Assembly: GCA_025677815.1 (NCBI GenBank)
Contig: JAIXMP010000051.1
Coordinates: forward strand, 124,001-188,000
DNA: 64,000 nt
Direction: 5' to 3'
DNA from: Phascolomyces articulosus
Taxonomy: Eukaryota; Mucoromycota; Mucoromycetes; Mucorales; Lichtheimiaceae
Positions 10,947 to 22,689 of the stretch are shown piece after piece. Position 1 is the stretch's first letter. Each line of letters opens with the position of its first letter. The translations under genes and the position numbers were made by a program. Under the pieces are notes generated by a model. It was not told the origin of the DNA, made no database searches, and saw only the letters and a program-made list of their open reading frames with translations.

Positions 10947-13501
10947 ACTCTTCATATCATAACCTTGTGCCATAACAACAAATCCAAATATTTTTTTTCT
11001 TTTACATGTTTCATGTTTCATATATACAATACATACAAAAAAAAAAACCTTAGTAAATAACTCTCCCTCCCATTCCCCCCTTTTCGTCTTTTGGACACAT
11101 TTAAACATCTCAAGTTTGTATTAATAAATAAATTTCTATATATACCTTGATATATATCTTTACCAAGGAACCAAAAAAAAAAAACAAGAATGACTTTATT
11201 TTTACTAGAAACAAAAAACTTTCATACATACGGATGGTTATGATAGTTGTCTTTCTTGAACTTTAAAGATTGCTCTACCTCTTTTTTTTGCATAAAAATT
11301 ATTCTGGTGTGGAAAAATAGCGGGGAATCTCACTGTTCTGTTGAATAATAATCCAAAACATACTCTTAACTTTCATCCAATATAAATGGAATATACAAAT
11401 AAACTGATATATATATATAAGCCAACCAATATGTTGTTGAACACATATAACTTACTACATCTATACAAAAAATAAATAAATGGTGACAGGACGCTGATAA
11501 TAATAAAAATAATAAATACGTATGAAAGTAACAGATGATCATTTTGACAAAACAAAATCAGCAATTCTTATACAAACGAAATCTTCTTTTTCCCTTCACT
11601 TTTTAACATGGATTAAACTATTCCCAGACATGATAAACACAACATTCTTACTTTATTTGTATCAGAAGGATGATCAAGGTATTGAGCAGCCCCCGCTTTT
11701 TGCAACTTCTTTAGAGAATTGTTGGAAAAGCATAATGGTCCTATATCTTACTACATGATTGTGTTGCTGTTGTATCTAAATACTAGAGGGGAATTTTCTA
11801 TTAAAACTAATGATTTTCGCAACAAAACTCTCGTCGCATCTAATCTGGTATAATTGTTGTTATTTATATAGATAGAATATACAACCATTTCCTCAGATCG
11901 TTGCTTCTGTATGATACAAATTCGTGAAGGTTCACTTTAATGAAAGAAACATGATGTATAATTACTTGCAATAAGAACAACAATGATGTTGATCCAGATG
12001 AAGCTGTCATAGCATAAGCATCAAAACTAATGAAAGACATCGTAATTGATGAATCGTCTTGGTTTATTCTCATTACAATTGATGTAAATTTCAACTAGTT
12101 CACCCCCTGGTTATAATGATTGTGCACGTTTTCAACAGCATATATTTGGTTTGACAAAAGAAGAATTTGGTAATGAGTATTACCAAGCGGTCGTTTGCTT
12201 GTGAAGTGCCGAGGTGTTGGGTTTAATAGGATGTTATCTCTCAAAGATCTTAACAACAAGATACACCATCATTAACCAAGCAGTTGTTTGTATCACTTTG
12301 TCAAGATAATATGGAAAATGCGACAATCTATAGATGATACAATCCATCCCACTTGATCAAGAGTGTGAAATGATACAGAGGATCATGCTAGGTGTTTATG
12401 GCCACTCTAGTGTCATATCGTGGTGCTACTATTGAAAAGTTCCCGACATACCACCCATTAATGTACATTGACCATTTGACAATGCGAAAAAGTCAACTAT
12501 AAAACAACAGAACATCTCACCAATTAGATCTTTAGGATTTTATGTAAAGAATAGTATGTCAAGAAAAATCGACAAACAGCGTTAGAACTATTATGTAGTG
12601 AAGGACAAAGAACTTGCTGGATTCTCTAATGGACAGGACTATCAACCCACCAGACGCAAAGGATTTTATCAGCCAAAAATCACCAACACCCTTACATCAC
12701 TTTATATATACTTACGGAATTGAACTCATATCTTGGAAATGATCAAAATGATATGTGAGTATTTCAGGTAAAAAAAAGATGATCAATACAATACATCCAC
12801 CAAAAAGACTTTATGCTCACTTTTTATAAATTATATCAGTGCATATATGAAAACACCATGTATAGGTATTAACTGAGAAGAACAAGCCTAAAAAATTTAC
12901 CCCTCGGACATTATACATCACATATTGTTTGTTTACAAATTATTCATGCTTTAGTAATTTAGAAGAATTAGAAGAAAATATGAAACGCAAATAATAGGAT
13001 GTGAAATTTTGCGGCTGTGATGTGTAATATGTATTTACATTTCATTCAAACAATAAAGCGAATTACTACGCACGCCATCTGCATGATCATCATTAAATTA
13101 AAATATTCCCACAGGTTCCTTATTATTAATAGGATGTTCAAACACATTTAAAAAAGCACATATAATATAAGGAAAATAAGCTTTCGTTTACTGTATATAA
13201 AACTGCAAGGAAAAAATAAAGAGTTTATACAATGCGAATGAATGTTGTATGTGTTTGTATGTGTGTATATAATGTGTGTTATTTGTGATTGAATAATAAA
13301 CTTTGTAGATAAAAAAAAAAGTTATTTGTATATATGTATAAGATCGGGTGGTCTGATGAAATGAAATGGATTTTGCAAAGTGAAAAAAGTGAGGAAGCTA
13401 GGTACAAAAAAAGAAAAAAGGTAATCATGTTTTTTTAAGGGGAAAGGAAGAGAGGTAAAAGTTGTAGTAATAACCAGGTGATAAAAAAAATAATAATAGA
13501 T
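10947..13501. other. Intergenic with a possible decayed coding relic
   Basis: No intact gene. After the C2 gene 3' region, the + strand at about 12120-12640 reads as protein-like fragments in changing frames with frequent stops (for example LTKEEFGNEYYQAVVCL near 12149-12200 and RGATIEKFPTYHPLMYIDH near 12420-12475). The composition differs from the flanking poly-A/T DNA, so I read it as an eroded gene or transposon fragment of unknown identity. The last 300 bases are AT-rich 3' flank of DRE2. Confidence 0.4.
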
Positions 13502-14773
13502 CTAGATGTCGATATCATCTTTTTCAAACATGCCGCCCAATGTAATCTTTTCACCAGGATTAAAGGCAGGCATACCTAAATAAGGACACGTAGAGCATCG
13601 GAAAGCATCACCAAGAGCACAACTACCACAACCACCTACTTCCTTGGGAGTGGGATCCACGTCCACTACATCATCACTAGTATCACCATCATCTTCCATA
13701 AGATCCAATGATACAACATTATCGGCTTCATCTTCTACATCCATTCCAGCACGACCACAAGTACAATTCTTGCATGCCTTACGACGACCACCTTCCATTT
13801 CACAATCATCAGGGCCTAAGAATTAAATATAAAAAGAAATGAATAATTGATAAAATAGTTGATTGATGTCTATTTCATCTTCTCTCTTTTCTTTTCTCTT
13901 ATCTCTTTATCCCATTGCAATATAATTTAAGGAAAAAAAATTACTTACGAGCAAGAGATTCTTTACTTGGCTTCACTAAATCTTCGTCGTCCAATAAAGC
14001 ATCTTCATCTTCTAACTCTTCATCATCACCATCATTTCCAGAAACAGTCCATACTGATTTTTTGGCCGCAGCAGGGGTATTTGTTTCTGTGGATTTCTTT
14101 TTACGGAAGTTCAAGGTGACCTTTTGACCTACTTCATAAGCAGGTTTCTTGACTTCCACACGAGCGACACCCAATTTACCCGATAATGCTTGAACACCTT
14201 GTTCAACACGTACAGCACCCCACGCTTTAATGAATTCGGCAAGTTCCGCGTCGGATACCGTTTCTACCTGGGTCACATTCACGTCGACGAAACCAGTCAA
14301 CTTGAGTAAAGAAACCAAGTCGGATTCTTTACGAGTCACAGGACACAAGGAAGCATTCAAGTCTTCCAAAGCAATAGGTTCAAATAAAACAAGAGTACCA
14401 TTGGCAGTTAATGTAGAAAGAAAACGTGAAAGAACTTGAGGTGTATGAACAGTATTTGTAGGTGGGATTGCATTCGAGTAGATCTTGCTATAACTTGACT
14501 TTGTCAATGGAGCTAATATTATTTTGAAATGGTTGTTTAATATTTCATGATCTCTATATGCAAGAAAGGTGGGTAGAAACAAAGTGATTTGTTATTATAA
14601 TTATTGTTACCTTCAGCAACTCGTTCCATTGCTTCAAAAGCGGTTGTACCATTGCCACCAACTTGATCTTGTGTAGTATTTTTAGCCTTCATCAAGGCGT
14701 CTTGATTAACCGAGGCAGGTGAAACAAACAAGACAGAATCACCTTGGGAAGCTTCGAAATTAGCAACGACCAT
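13502..14773 (-). CDS. Dre2/anamorsin (CIAPIN1), cytosolic Fe-S cluster assembly protein
   Basis: Three exons on the minus strand (14773-14611, 14551-13949, 13815-13502) encode 359 residues. The N-terminal part (to about residue 165) matches the inactive methyltransferase-like domain ([38 protein letters not shown]). An acidic linker follows. The C-terminal CIAPIN1 domain is complete: Fe-S site A is C260-x9-C270-x2-C273-x-C275 and site B is C318-x2-C321-x7-C329-x2-C332, followed by [13 protein letters not shown]. With the diflavin reductase Tah18, Dre2 passes electrons from NADPH in the early cytosolic Fe-S assembly pathway and to ribonucleotide reductase. I chose the ATG at 14773 because the same frame upstream lacks an ATG. 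The gene faces away from the DENND6-type gene, with about 1 kb between the two starts. Confidence 0.95.
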
Positions 14774-15774
14774 TGGAATCAATAAGATAAAAGTGGGGAG
14801 TTTCAAGAGTAAAGAGAGAGAGAGTTGGGTGTGTTGGAAAGGAAAAGAATTGAAGAAATAAAGAAAAAGAGAAATCCATAATTTGTAAGCTTGCGTACAT
14901 TGAAAAACAAAAAAAAAAGATCAAAAACAGAAATCGAAAGATTAGTTCATACTCGACATTTGATTCGTTCGATTTTTCTCATGATAGATGATAGTTCACT
15001 ACAGATAAATCTGACTCTTTATCTCTCTCACCCAAAAGTACTTTATGCGGGGATGTGTCCCTTCATTTTTTGATGCTAAAGTAGATACAAAAGATTGGGC
15101 GTATCGCTTTTTTATATATAAGATCAATTTACTATCGAAAAGAATATTTGAGCAAATTTTGCTTGTTTCTGTACTTCTTTACGCTTCCAAAATTTTGGTT
15201 GTGGTTATTGTGCGTAGCATTATTTTTATTAATTTTATTCCTTGTGAATTTCTCATCAAAAACTAATATACATCTTTGAAAAAAAAAATAATGGTAGGTA
15301 TCTGCTTTTTACTCCTTTGATATTGATGTTTTATAATACCATAATGACTATATGTGTATTTGAAGATCTGGACACTTTCTTTTAGAACATGTTAATCCCA
15401 TGATTCAAATATTCAAAACCTATTCCAAAATCAAGTCTTAATGAAAGAAATATTTTATTCGTCATGACGTTTATTTTCATTAATCATTATTCCATTCATT
15501 TCGGCCATGAAGTAAAAAAAAACTTCTATATAAAAAGGATCGTATCTCCAAGGGAAACGCAAAAGTTAAAGAATTAGCATTTTGAATACCGAAATAGGTA
15601 TAGTACCATTTATGGACAGTCTGGCACCTTTTCCTCCCACACCGATCTTTAGTTGTCTTTCTCTCTCTTTTTTTTCTCTCTCCACACACACACCTTTCTT
15701 TCTTCCCTTTCTTTCTTTCTTTCACCCTCTTTCACTTTTTCCTTTTCCTCCCTAGTATCATTCTTTATTATTTT
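14774..15774. other. Divergent promoter region between DRE2 and the DENND6-type gene
   Basis: About 1 kb separates the two start codons. It is AT-rich; the side next to the + strand gene is a long pyrimidine tract (about 15650-15760, C and T with few purines), a common fungal core-promoter or leader feature. I see no exon. Confidence 0.55.
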
Positions 15775-16691
15775 ATGGAATCTGATCTTTCCAACTTACA
15801 AATTTCATCAGCAATGCAGTCAATCCTAAGCGATGACGATGCAGGAGAAGACGATCTAACCATGGCGTCTAATAGAACGGCGCGTCCGTGGTCCTATGCA
15901 TCAAGTAACCCGCGGAGCACATTGACATCGCCTTCCGCATCACCTGCCATTGGACGATTAGCCATGGCACGATATCAAGAAGCGGATATTGGAGATACAC
16001 CTCGACTTTATTCTATACGTAAACAACCATCGTCACAGTCATTCTTAAACTCTTCCATGTTGGAAAAGTCAAGTTCGGAACCTAACCTTTTAGACGAACT
16101 TGCTGCTTCACAACATCGTTATTCATCACCTGCACCACCTCAATTACCACCTTCGATTCCTTCGATATCACCTGCTAAAAATCAACCTTCCATTCGTATT
16201 CACAATAGTAGCAATGAAAGTATTCATCAAAAGGAGGATCATCATGCAATGGGAGTGGATATTACTGAAAATGGAGCAAAGGATACCATGTTAAAGATGG
16301 AACCAGCAGAATTACAATTGTTTCGAAGATGGGTCATTGGTTTTTGTATTGTTAATTTTGATCTGGAGATTGGACAAGGTAAATAATAAAAAAAGAAGAA
16401 TGGAGGGAAAAAGAGGAAGAGTCTGTGTTTATGTTATGTGTAGATCACGTTTATGTCTTATATGCTCAGGGCAATGAAATGATTACTACGCATGCATAAA
16501 CTCTTCCCTCCTCCTCTTTATGTGTGTATTGTTATGATTTATTTTATATGAATTATACATTTTCTCAACTTGGTTACAAAATAATTTTGATCTGTCGTAG
16601 CATTGGACTATGTTTATCCGCCAATGGAACTTACAGACGATGAAAAGAAAAATATGTAAGTAACGAGAAAAAAAATAATAATGAACCCATT

Positions 16692-16725
<34 letters not shown>

Positions 16726-19693
16726 AACAACCCGATTTGGATGATATTTACTAAATCCAACCATTAGTTGTTTTTCTGCGTTTCCAGATTCAAATGTATT
16801 TGAAGTTGGAGATCAAGTCTATAATATCCGAGTACGTGCTAGTACTGCTGGTTTAGCTGTTTCTGGTAAGAGAAAAAAAGAGGTTTTTTTCCTGGTTTTT
16901 TTTATATGGCGATTGTATGACATTGTGTGTATGTCTGTTTTTTTGACTTTGAGGTCAGGTACAGCCTAAGAAAAAAAGGAGTCTTTATTTTATTTTTTGT
17001 TTGGTTTTTGGATTAATTTGGTTTGAATGGATCGTCGGATCTCTTTTTTTTTTTAACTTTTATATAATGTGTGTGTTTGTGATCCTGCTCCTATTTTTAT
17101 CATAGGACCAACAACCAGTGCGGGATTTCTTTATGGTTACGTTTTCTTTAGACAGAAAAAGGATCCAACGATTCGTCGGGGCTATTTCCAGGTATGCTTC
17201 AAAATCTGTGTAACCTTATCGTATTTTTGCATTAGATCAAAAGGGCACTCATTTATTTAATTGGTCTATTATATATAAATATAGAAATCATTGGTATTAT
17301 TATCACAACACCCTTACGTTGGGTTATTTTCTCGAATGGTAGCTATCTTGGGTCCTTCCTTTTTTGATACCGGTCAACCCATGTTAGAAGCTGCTTGTAT
17401 GAATATTGCTCATTGGTATGTTTTTATTTTGCTTACTCCCTAGGGTGGGATAGAGTTATGTAATATTCAAAAGTAGAATAATCTAAAAACGCTTAAAATT
17501 TTAGGGGTCCAGTCATTGAAGGCAGAGTTCTTGATTTACCTTTTTTGGGACAATTACTTGAAGTTGAAATATCACGTCCATATAAACCACAATTATTAGA
17601 AACAACATCATTTGATATGAGTCGAATACAACCAGATATGCAGGTAAGAATGAAAGAAGGGAAAAAAATCAAAAAAGTATTGAATAAAGTAGAAAATATC
17701 GATCATTTTTATTTTATTCTTAACTAATGAAAAAGGAACCTTTTATTATCATTATTATTATTATTTGTATGGGGGAAACTATATATACTAGATCATGGCA
17801 TCATTACCAGTTGGAGGATTATACCATCATTTTAAAGATATCCTTCAAGATCTTTGGTTATTATGGGAATTAATGTTACTTGCAGAACCTTTAGTTGTAA
17901 TAGCACCTGATCCAGGTGTATGTAGTGAAGCTGTCGTATCACTGGTAGATCTCATCAATCCCGTAAGTTATAGTTTTTGAATTTTTTTTCCCTATTTTTA
18001 TTACAAATCAATGGAAAATCCAAATCTAGTATTATTATTATTATTATTATTAATGCAAAGTTTCTTTCTCTCTTTCTCTCTTCTACATGCATATAGATCC
18101 CTTATTGCGGAGACTATCGTCCATACTTTACAATTCAGGATACAGATTTTAAATCCTTTGTCACAAAAAGCAAGGTAAAAGGGATATATTTCATTCTTAT
18201 TAAAATTCCCAATATATATATCATTGGGTGTGTGTGTGTGTGAGATATATATATATATATATATATATATAAGATATTTATATCACTACATTTATATTTT
18301 TATAGCCACCCACCAATCTTATTCTGGGCGTGACAAATCCATTTTTTAATACAGCTATTGAACATTGGCCACATGTAGTAAGAGTGGGTAGACAGCAATT
18401 AAGGTAATGCACTCTAGTCATTTATCATTTACGCGCGGAAATTGGATGAAAGAAAGGGGAAGGGAGAGAGAAGATAGATAGAAAGAAAGAGGAGGAAGAA
18501 AAAAAAAAGGAAGGAGGCTCAAAAAAAATGTTGAAAATGAGGAGATGGGAAGAATTCAAATAGTACAAAGAGAAATATAGGAGGAAATTGTTGATGATGA
18601 CGATGATGATGAAAAGGGTGGCGTCAGAATAGTAATATACTGATATGAATCATATTATCATTAGAAAACCAGATGGTACATTAATACCTGCACATGGAAA
18701 TCATGTACGGACGCATAAACCAAAAGCAGGTTTAGGTGCAAAATCCAATATCTTGTTTGAATTTGTTCAGGTAACCGATTTCTTTTAAAGAAAAAAAGTT
18801 GATTATATTATGATTGGAATACGAAGAAAGCTAAATAGTTCATCAACCTATGCAGGGGGTCACTTCGAAGCGTAAAGCAGTTATTGCTAAAGATCGACAA
18901 TTATTAAAGATGTTGACAGAAGCAAGTATGCGTGGACATCCACCAGGTACATAGTGAATCGGTTTTGAATGACAAAAAAGAAAAGACTTATTAAAATTAA
19001 TTTTAATACTGGGTTTTAAAAAAAATGAAATTGATAGATTGGGTGCTTAATAATATGTTACGACGACATTTTGTGGATCTCACTGAAAAGTTCCTCGTGC
19101 CACTAGATCGCTATTTTAGTACACTTATTCCTGCATCCAGGTATGTCTGTATATATATATGTCTATATATCATGATAAAAAAGTAACTAAGCACACATTT
19201 CATTAGACAATTTCAAACAGATAATGGACCTCCCCAATTGAGACCGTTCCAGACCGAGCAGTTTATGAAATCGTTAAAAGATTATCAAAGACAGCTGCCA
19301 TTTAAATCAACGTTTAAAACCCGAACAACGAGTGCAGATCCTATGAGAGATTTATATGCACAATTTTTAAAGTGTGGTAACTTTGCAACATGGTTACAAC
19401 ATAAAACAACAGAAGCTCAAAATGAAATCATGAAGACATATATTCAAAAACTATGTGAAGATTCGCGGAGTTCAGCAGACTTGAAATCCCGTATTCGGGA
19501 TGTATTGGTAAAGTCTTATTAGTAAATAGAATGTTAAAAAACTTTATTGTTGTCATGGTGATAATTTTTTTTACTCATATTATTTAATATTGTATAATAG
19601 TATCCGTCCTCCTCTTCTTCTACTTATTCTAGTTATTCAGTAAATGATCAACAACGAGAACAACTAATGCGTGCATTAGATGAACGGAATTGA
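15775..19693 (+). CDS. DENND6 (FAM116)-type DENN domain protein, Rab GEF
   Basis: Fourteen exons by manual splicing: 15775-16378, 16601-16655, 16768-16865, 17106-17191, 17285-17415, 17505-17643, 17792-17962, 18097-18174, 18306-18403, 18665-18770, 18856-18946, 19038-19140, 19207-19507, 19601-19693; 717 residues, all phases consistent. The first 190 residues are a Ser-rich disordered extension. The tripartite DENN module then begins with FCIVNFDLEIGQALDYVYPP, TDDEKKNICFSAFPDSN and GFLYGYVFFRQKKD, which are diagnostic of DENND6. LWLLWELMLLAEPLVVIAPDP and SLVDLINPIPYCGDYRPYFT are the central DENN part. Human DENND6 proteins activate Rab14 in endocytic recycling; a fungal Rab target is not known to me. 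The last exon is less certain: without the final splice the protein ends four residues on, at 19522. Confidence 0.88.
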
Positions 19694-20215
19694 AAAAAGA
19701 TAGGATGAGAAAAATACGTATATATTAGAATGTATGCTATTTAATGATTATTTACAAGTTTTACTGCACAAAGATTTACTATATTAGGACAACTTGGACA
19801 CACAGCAACGTGTCTTAGCTGGCTTTTTTGGGCAGGGTTGCAACAGTTTATTTTTGTTTCTATTTTTTAACACATTATACTACACCTTTTTTTTTTTCCT
19901 TCTTCTCCCGCTTTTTTTTTCCTCCCTTTCTCTCTGTCTCTTTTTCTCCACAAAGCCAATTCCTTTCCCTTTCGCTCTTTTTTTTTTTCTTTCTTTCTTT
20001 TTTTTCTTTTTTCCTCTACAACGACACTTCCCCCTTTCAATTACTTCCATTCAACCCTTTACTGTTATCGACATATATACATTATCCCACTCCATACATA
20101 TACTTCCTGTTCATATTTATCTATCTATCTATACATACTTATATATCTCTTTGCATTAACAAAACATCACTCAACTCAAACAATATAATAATAATACAAT
20201 ACAACATATTTTTTC
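19694..20215. other. Intergenic, pyrimidine-rich leader of the next gene
   Basis: About 520 bases. From about 19880 to 20040 it is nearly pure C/T on the + strand, followed by ATCTATCT/ATACATA runs and an A/C-rich stretch up to the next ATG. The open frames here are compositional. I read it as promoter plus 5' untranslated region. Confidence 0.55.
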
Positions 20216-21379
20216 ATGTCTAGCTTTTCATCTAAACTTTCGAGGGTTCGTTCTGTTAAACTATCTGCGTTTTCTCATTCTCATCGACAACAAAATCAAC
20301 AAGACCAACGACGGTCACCATCACCAAATCCACCCCCTTCTACTTCTTCTTCTACACCTTCATCCCAACATCGTCAGCAACAACAACAGTCACCTATTCC
20401 TACTCGTTCAGTAACACCTACTCCCACTTCCAATGATCGTCGTCCAATGCCTCGTAGCCGTACGATTAGTGGTCGTGGTTTAACTCATCATAGTTTTGGA
20501 GAAACATTACGAGCTATGACTAAAGAAGCACAAAGCGGCGAATTTGCTGATGTTTTTGGCTCATTTTTCTTTAGTGATAAGCGGTGTCAGAACCGGGCAT
20601 TCTTTATGGCGGCTCGGTTAAAACAAACTTTACAACCAATGCTTGCCTCATTATCCTTAGGACAACCACAACAACAACAGCAACAGCAACAGTCAGGAGA
20701 AGGAGGAGGAGATGACGGAATTTGGGAACTCATGACCCATCGATTATATACACTCAACTACGTTCTATTTGTGTTGCCCAACACGTGTGATATCCGAAAT
20801 CGATTCTTGGCTTTATTAGAACATCAACTTGGACAAATTGGGGATGGTCAACATGTATTACGACGTGGTGGTATGGAAGTTCATTTTAGTATTCGATATA
20901 TTTTAACCAAGATGAAAAAGAATTCATACGACTATCAACGACGACGCCAGCTTTTAATGACACATACCAATGATGATAATGTCATTGATGATGATGAAAT
21001 TGAAGATATAGTGGAAAGGGCACGTGAAGTGATTGAACATTGTTTAGAAAGCGAGTCAAAACTGGGTCATGCTGAAAGGGATGCCATGTATGTTTTCCAT
21101 GGTTTACGTATGGGTTTACATGGATCATTTGAACCACGTATTGAATTAGACGACGAATATTGGGAATTATCACAACGATTAGCCATTGCTGTTCAACAAA
21201 ATAAGGAATCGACACAACCTGCCTATGTGAATCCATTTGAAGATGATGATGCCATTGTAACAGACGATAATGATATACCATCAGTACCTACAAGTAGTAC
21301 TTCAAGAGGAGAAGTTGATAGTGGATTTTATGATCACTTTGTCACTCCAGCACGATCAGGAGCAGCAGCATCGTCATAG
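20216..21379 (+). CDS. Unrecognised fungal protein with NPF motif, intronless
   Basis: One uninterrupted frame of 387 codons; an ATG follows the pyrimidine-rich leader directly. I do not recognise the family. Residues 1-95 are Ser/Pro/Gln-rich and basic, likely disordered. About 95-310 looks folded and mostly helical (FADVFGSFFFSDKRCQNRAF, LYTLNYVLFVLPNTCDIRNR, VEVHF-like strand, IEDIVERAREVIEHCLESES), interrupted by a Gln tract (QQQQQQQQ around 155-162) and acidic inserts. Near the C terminus YVNPFEDDD holds an NPF tripeptide followed by acidic residues, the form recognised by EH-domain endocytic adaptors, which suggests but does not prove a link to endocytosis. There is no signal peptide or membrane segment. 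It is probably a real gene because codon use is coherent over the whole length. Confidence 0.75.
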   Translation: MSSFSSKLSRVRSVKLSAFSHSHRQQNQQDQRRSPSPNPPPSTSSSTPSSQHRQQQQQSPIPTRSVTPTPTSNDRRPMPRSRTISGRGLTHHSFGETLRAMTKEAQSGEFADVFGSFFFSDKRCQNRAFFMAARLKQTLQPMLASLSLGQPQQQQQQQQSGEGGGDDGIWELMTHRLYTLNYVLFVLPNTCDIRNRFLALLEHQLGQIGDGQHVLRRGGMEVHFSIRYILTKMKKNSYDYQRRRQLLMTHTNDDNVIDDDEIEDIVERAREVIEHCLESESKLGHAERDAMYVFHGLRMGLHGSFEPRIELDDEYWELSQRLAIAVQQNKESTQPAYVNPFEDDDAIVTDDNDIPSVPTSSTSRGEVDSGFYDHFVTPARSGAAASS

Positions 21380-22689
21380 AAGTAATACCGTTTTATATTT
21401 TCTCTCCCAAAAAAAAAGTCAAACAAGTTTTTTTTATAAAAACCCTCTCTCCCTTTTTCCTTTCTTTTTTTTTCCGGTCACTATTATAAATAGATAATAG
21501 TTGTTTACATTTGTTTAGTTTATCTTTCACTGCTAAATCTCTAATTCTTTGAAAGTATTATAACAACACACTTACACTTACACTCACACATATCACTTAT
21601 TACACGTCCAACGCAAACAAACACCTTAAAAAATGCATCCCTTATTTTTTTTCCGAACAAAACAAATAAATCTTTTGTTGATGTAGATAATAGATATATA
21701 TATCCTATTTTATTAAAGTGATCTTTTTCTCTGTCTATGTCTATCTATTTATCAACATGTAATTTGTATATAGAGTTATATACAAGAAAAAAAAGTGGCG
21801 TTTTCTAATATAAACCCATGATATATATTGGGTTGTGACGAGGAAGGAGGTTGAACAGTTTGTAGGAGCTGTTGTTGTTGTGCACAATGATGATGGTTGA
21901 TGATGAAACACATGACATATTATCCAAGTACTAGGTACTACTCTTTTTAAAGTTGTTGTATATAAACTAAACCCTTATATTGTCATGTTGTTTTAATAGC
22001 CTAAATGATAAAAGAACGATACATCTTAAAGTTATCGTATTATATAGTATTGTTATAGAATGTATTCAATCACAGTGGTTGTTTAGTATGATAGCTAACA
22101 TTGTTGTGGCTCTATTTATTATTTTGATAAAATAATAATAATGCAATCTAATAAACGTAAAATCCCCGCTAAACGGGGGAGGTTGTATCCTTTTCAACAT
22201 ATTAAAAAGAAGGGGGTTCGAAACATCACACAGTTTGAACTTTATCCGTATTTTTTTCATTTGTTTATATCAAAACATAGCCCATAGTTGTTTTATATAT
22301 TACATGCGCTTATTAATAATGATTACCAACGAACAATCATCATTATATTAAATCAAAAGCGAATCTAGAATTAATAAAAAAAAAAGAGGAATAGGAATAT
22401 AATGATGGTGATGGTGTTGTAATACACGCGTTTAATCCAAAAGTAGTTACATTCAGCTGACGAAATATAATGAGCATAAAATTCAAAAGGAAAGCTGGAG
22501 TTGAAGAAATGGGGTTTGGTGTTGTTGCGCGACATATTTTTTTTTTTTGGTCTTTTATAACCATCTTTTCAGGTCACGGACCCAGTTCTTCTTCTCTTTT
22601 TTTCTTTTCTTTTTTTTTTAATAATTTCTCCTCTCCTTTATTAAAAAAAAACTTATAACCAAACCAACCAACCTTCACCGTTTTAGAAA
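21380..22689. other. Intergenic, AT-rich; hairpin, no gene seen
   Basis: Contains the 3' flank of the preceding gene and the promoter of the next. A short GC-rich hairpin (CCCCG-CTAAA-CGGGG, 22164-22178) stands out in AT-rich DNA. A 64-codon minus-strand frame overlaps it, but I see no protein family in it. No supported exon. Confidence 0.5.

Noticed and set aside
22200..22230. GGTTCGAAAC reminiscent of a tRNA B box
   Set aside because: No A box, no acceptor stem and no cloverleaf can be folded around it; I found no tRNA in the window.
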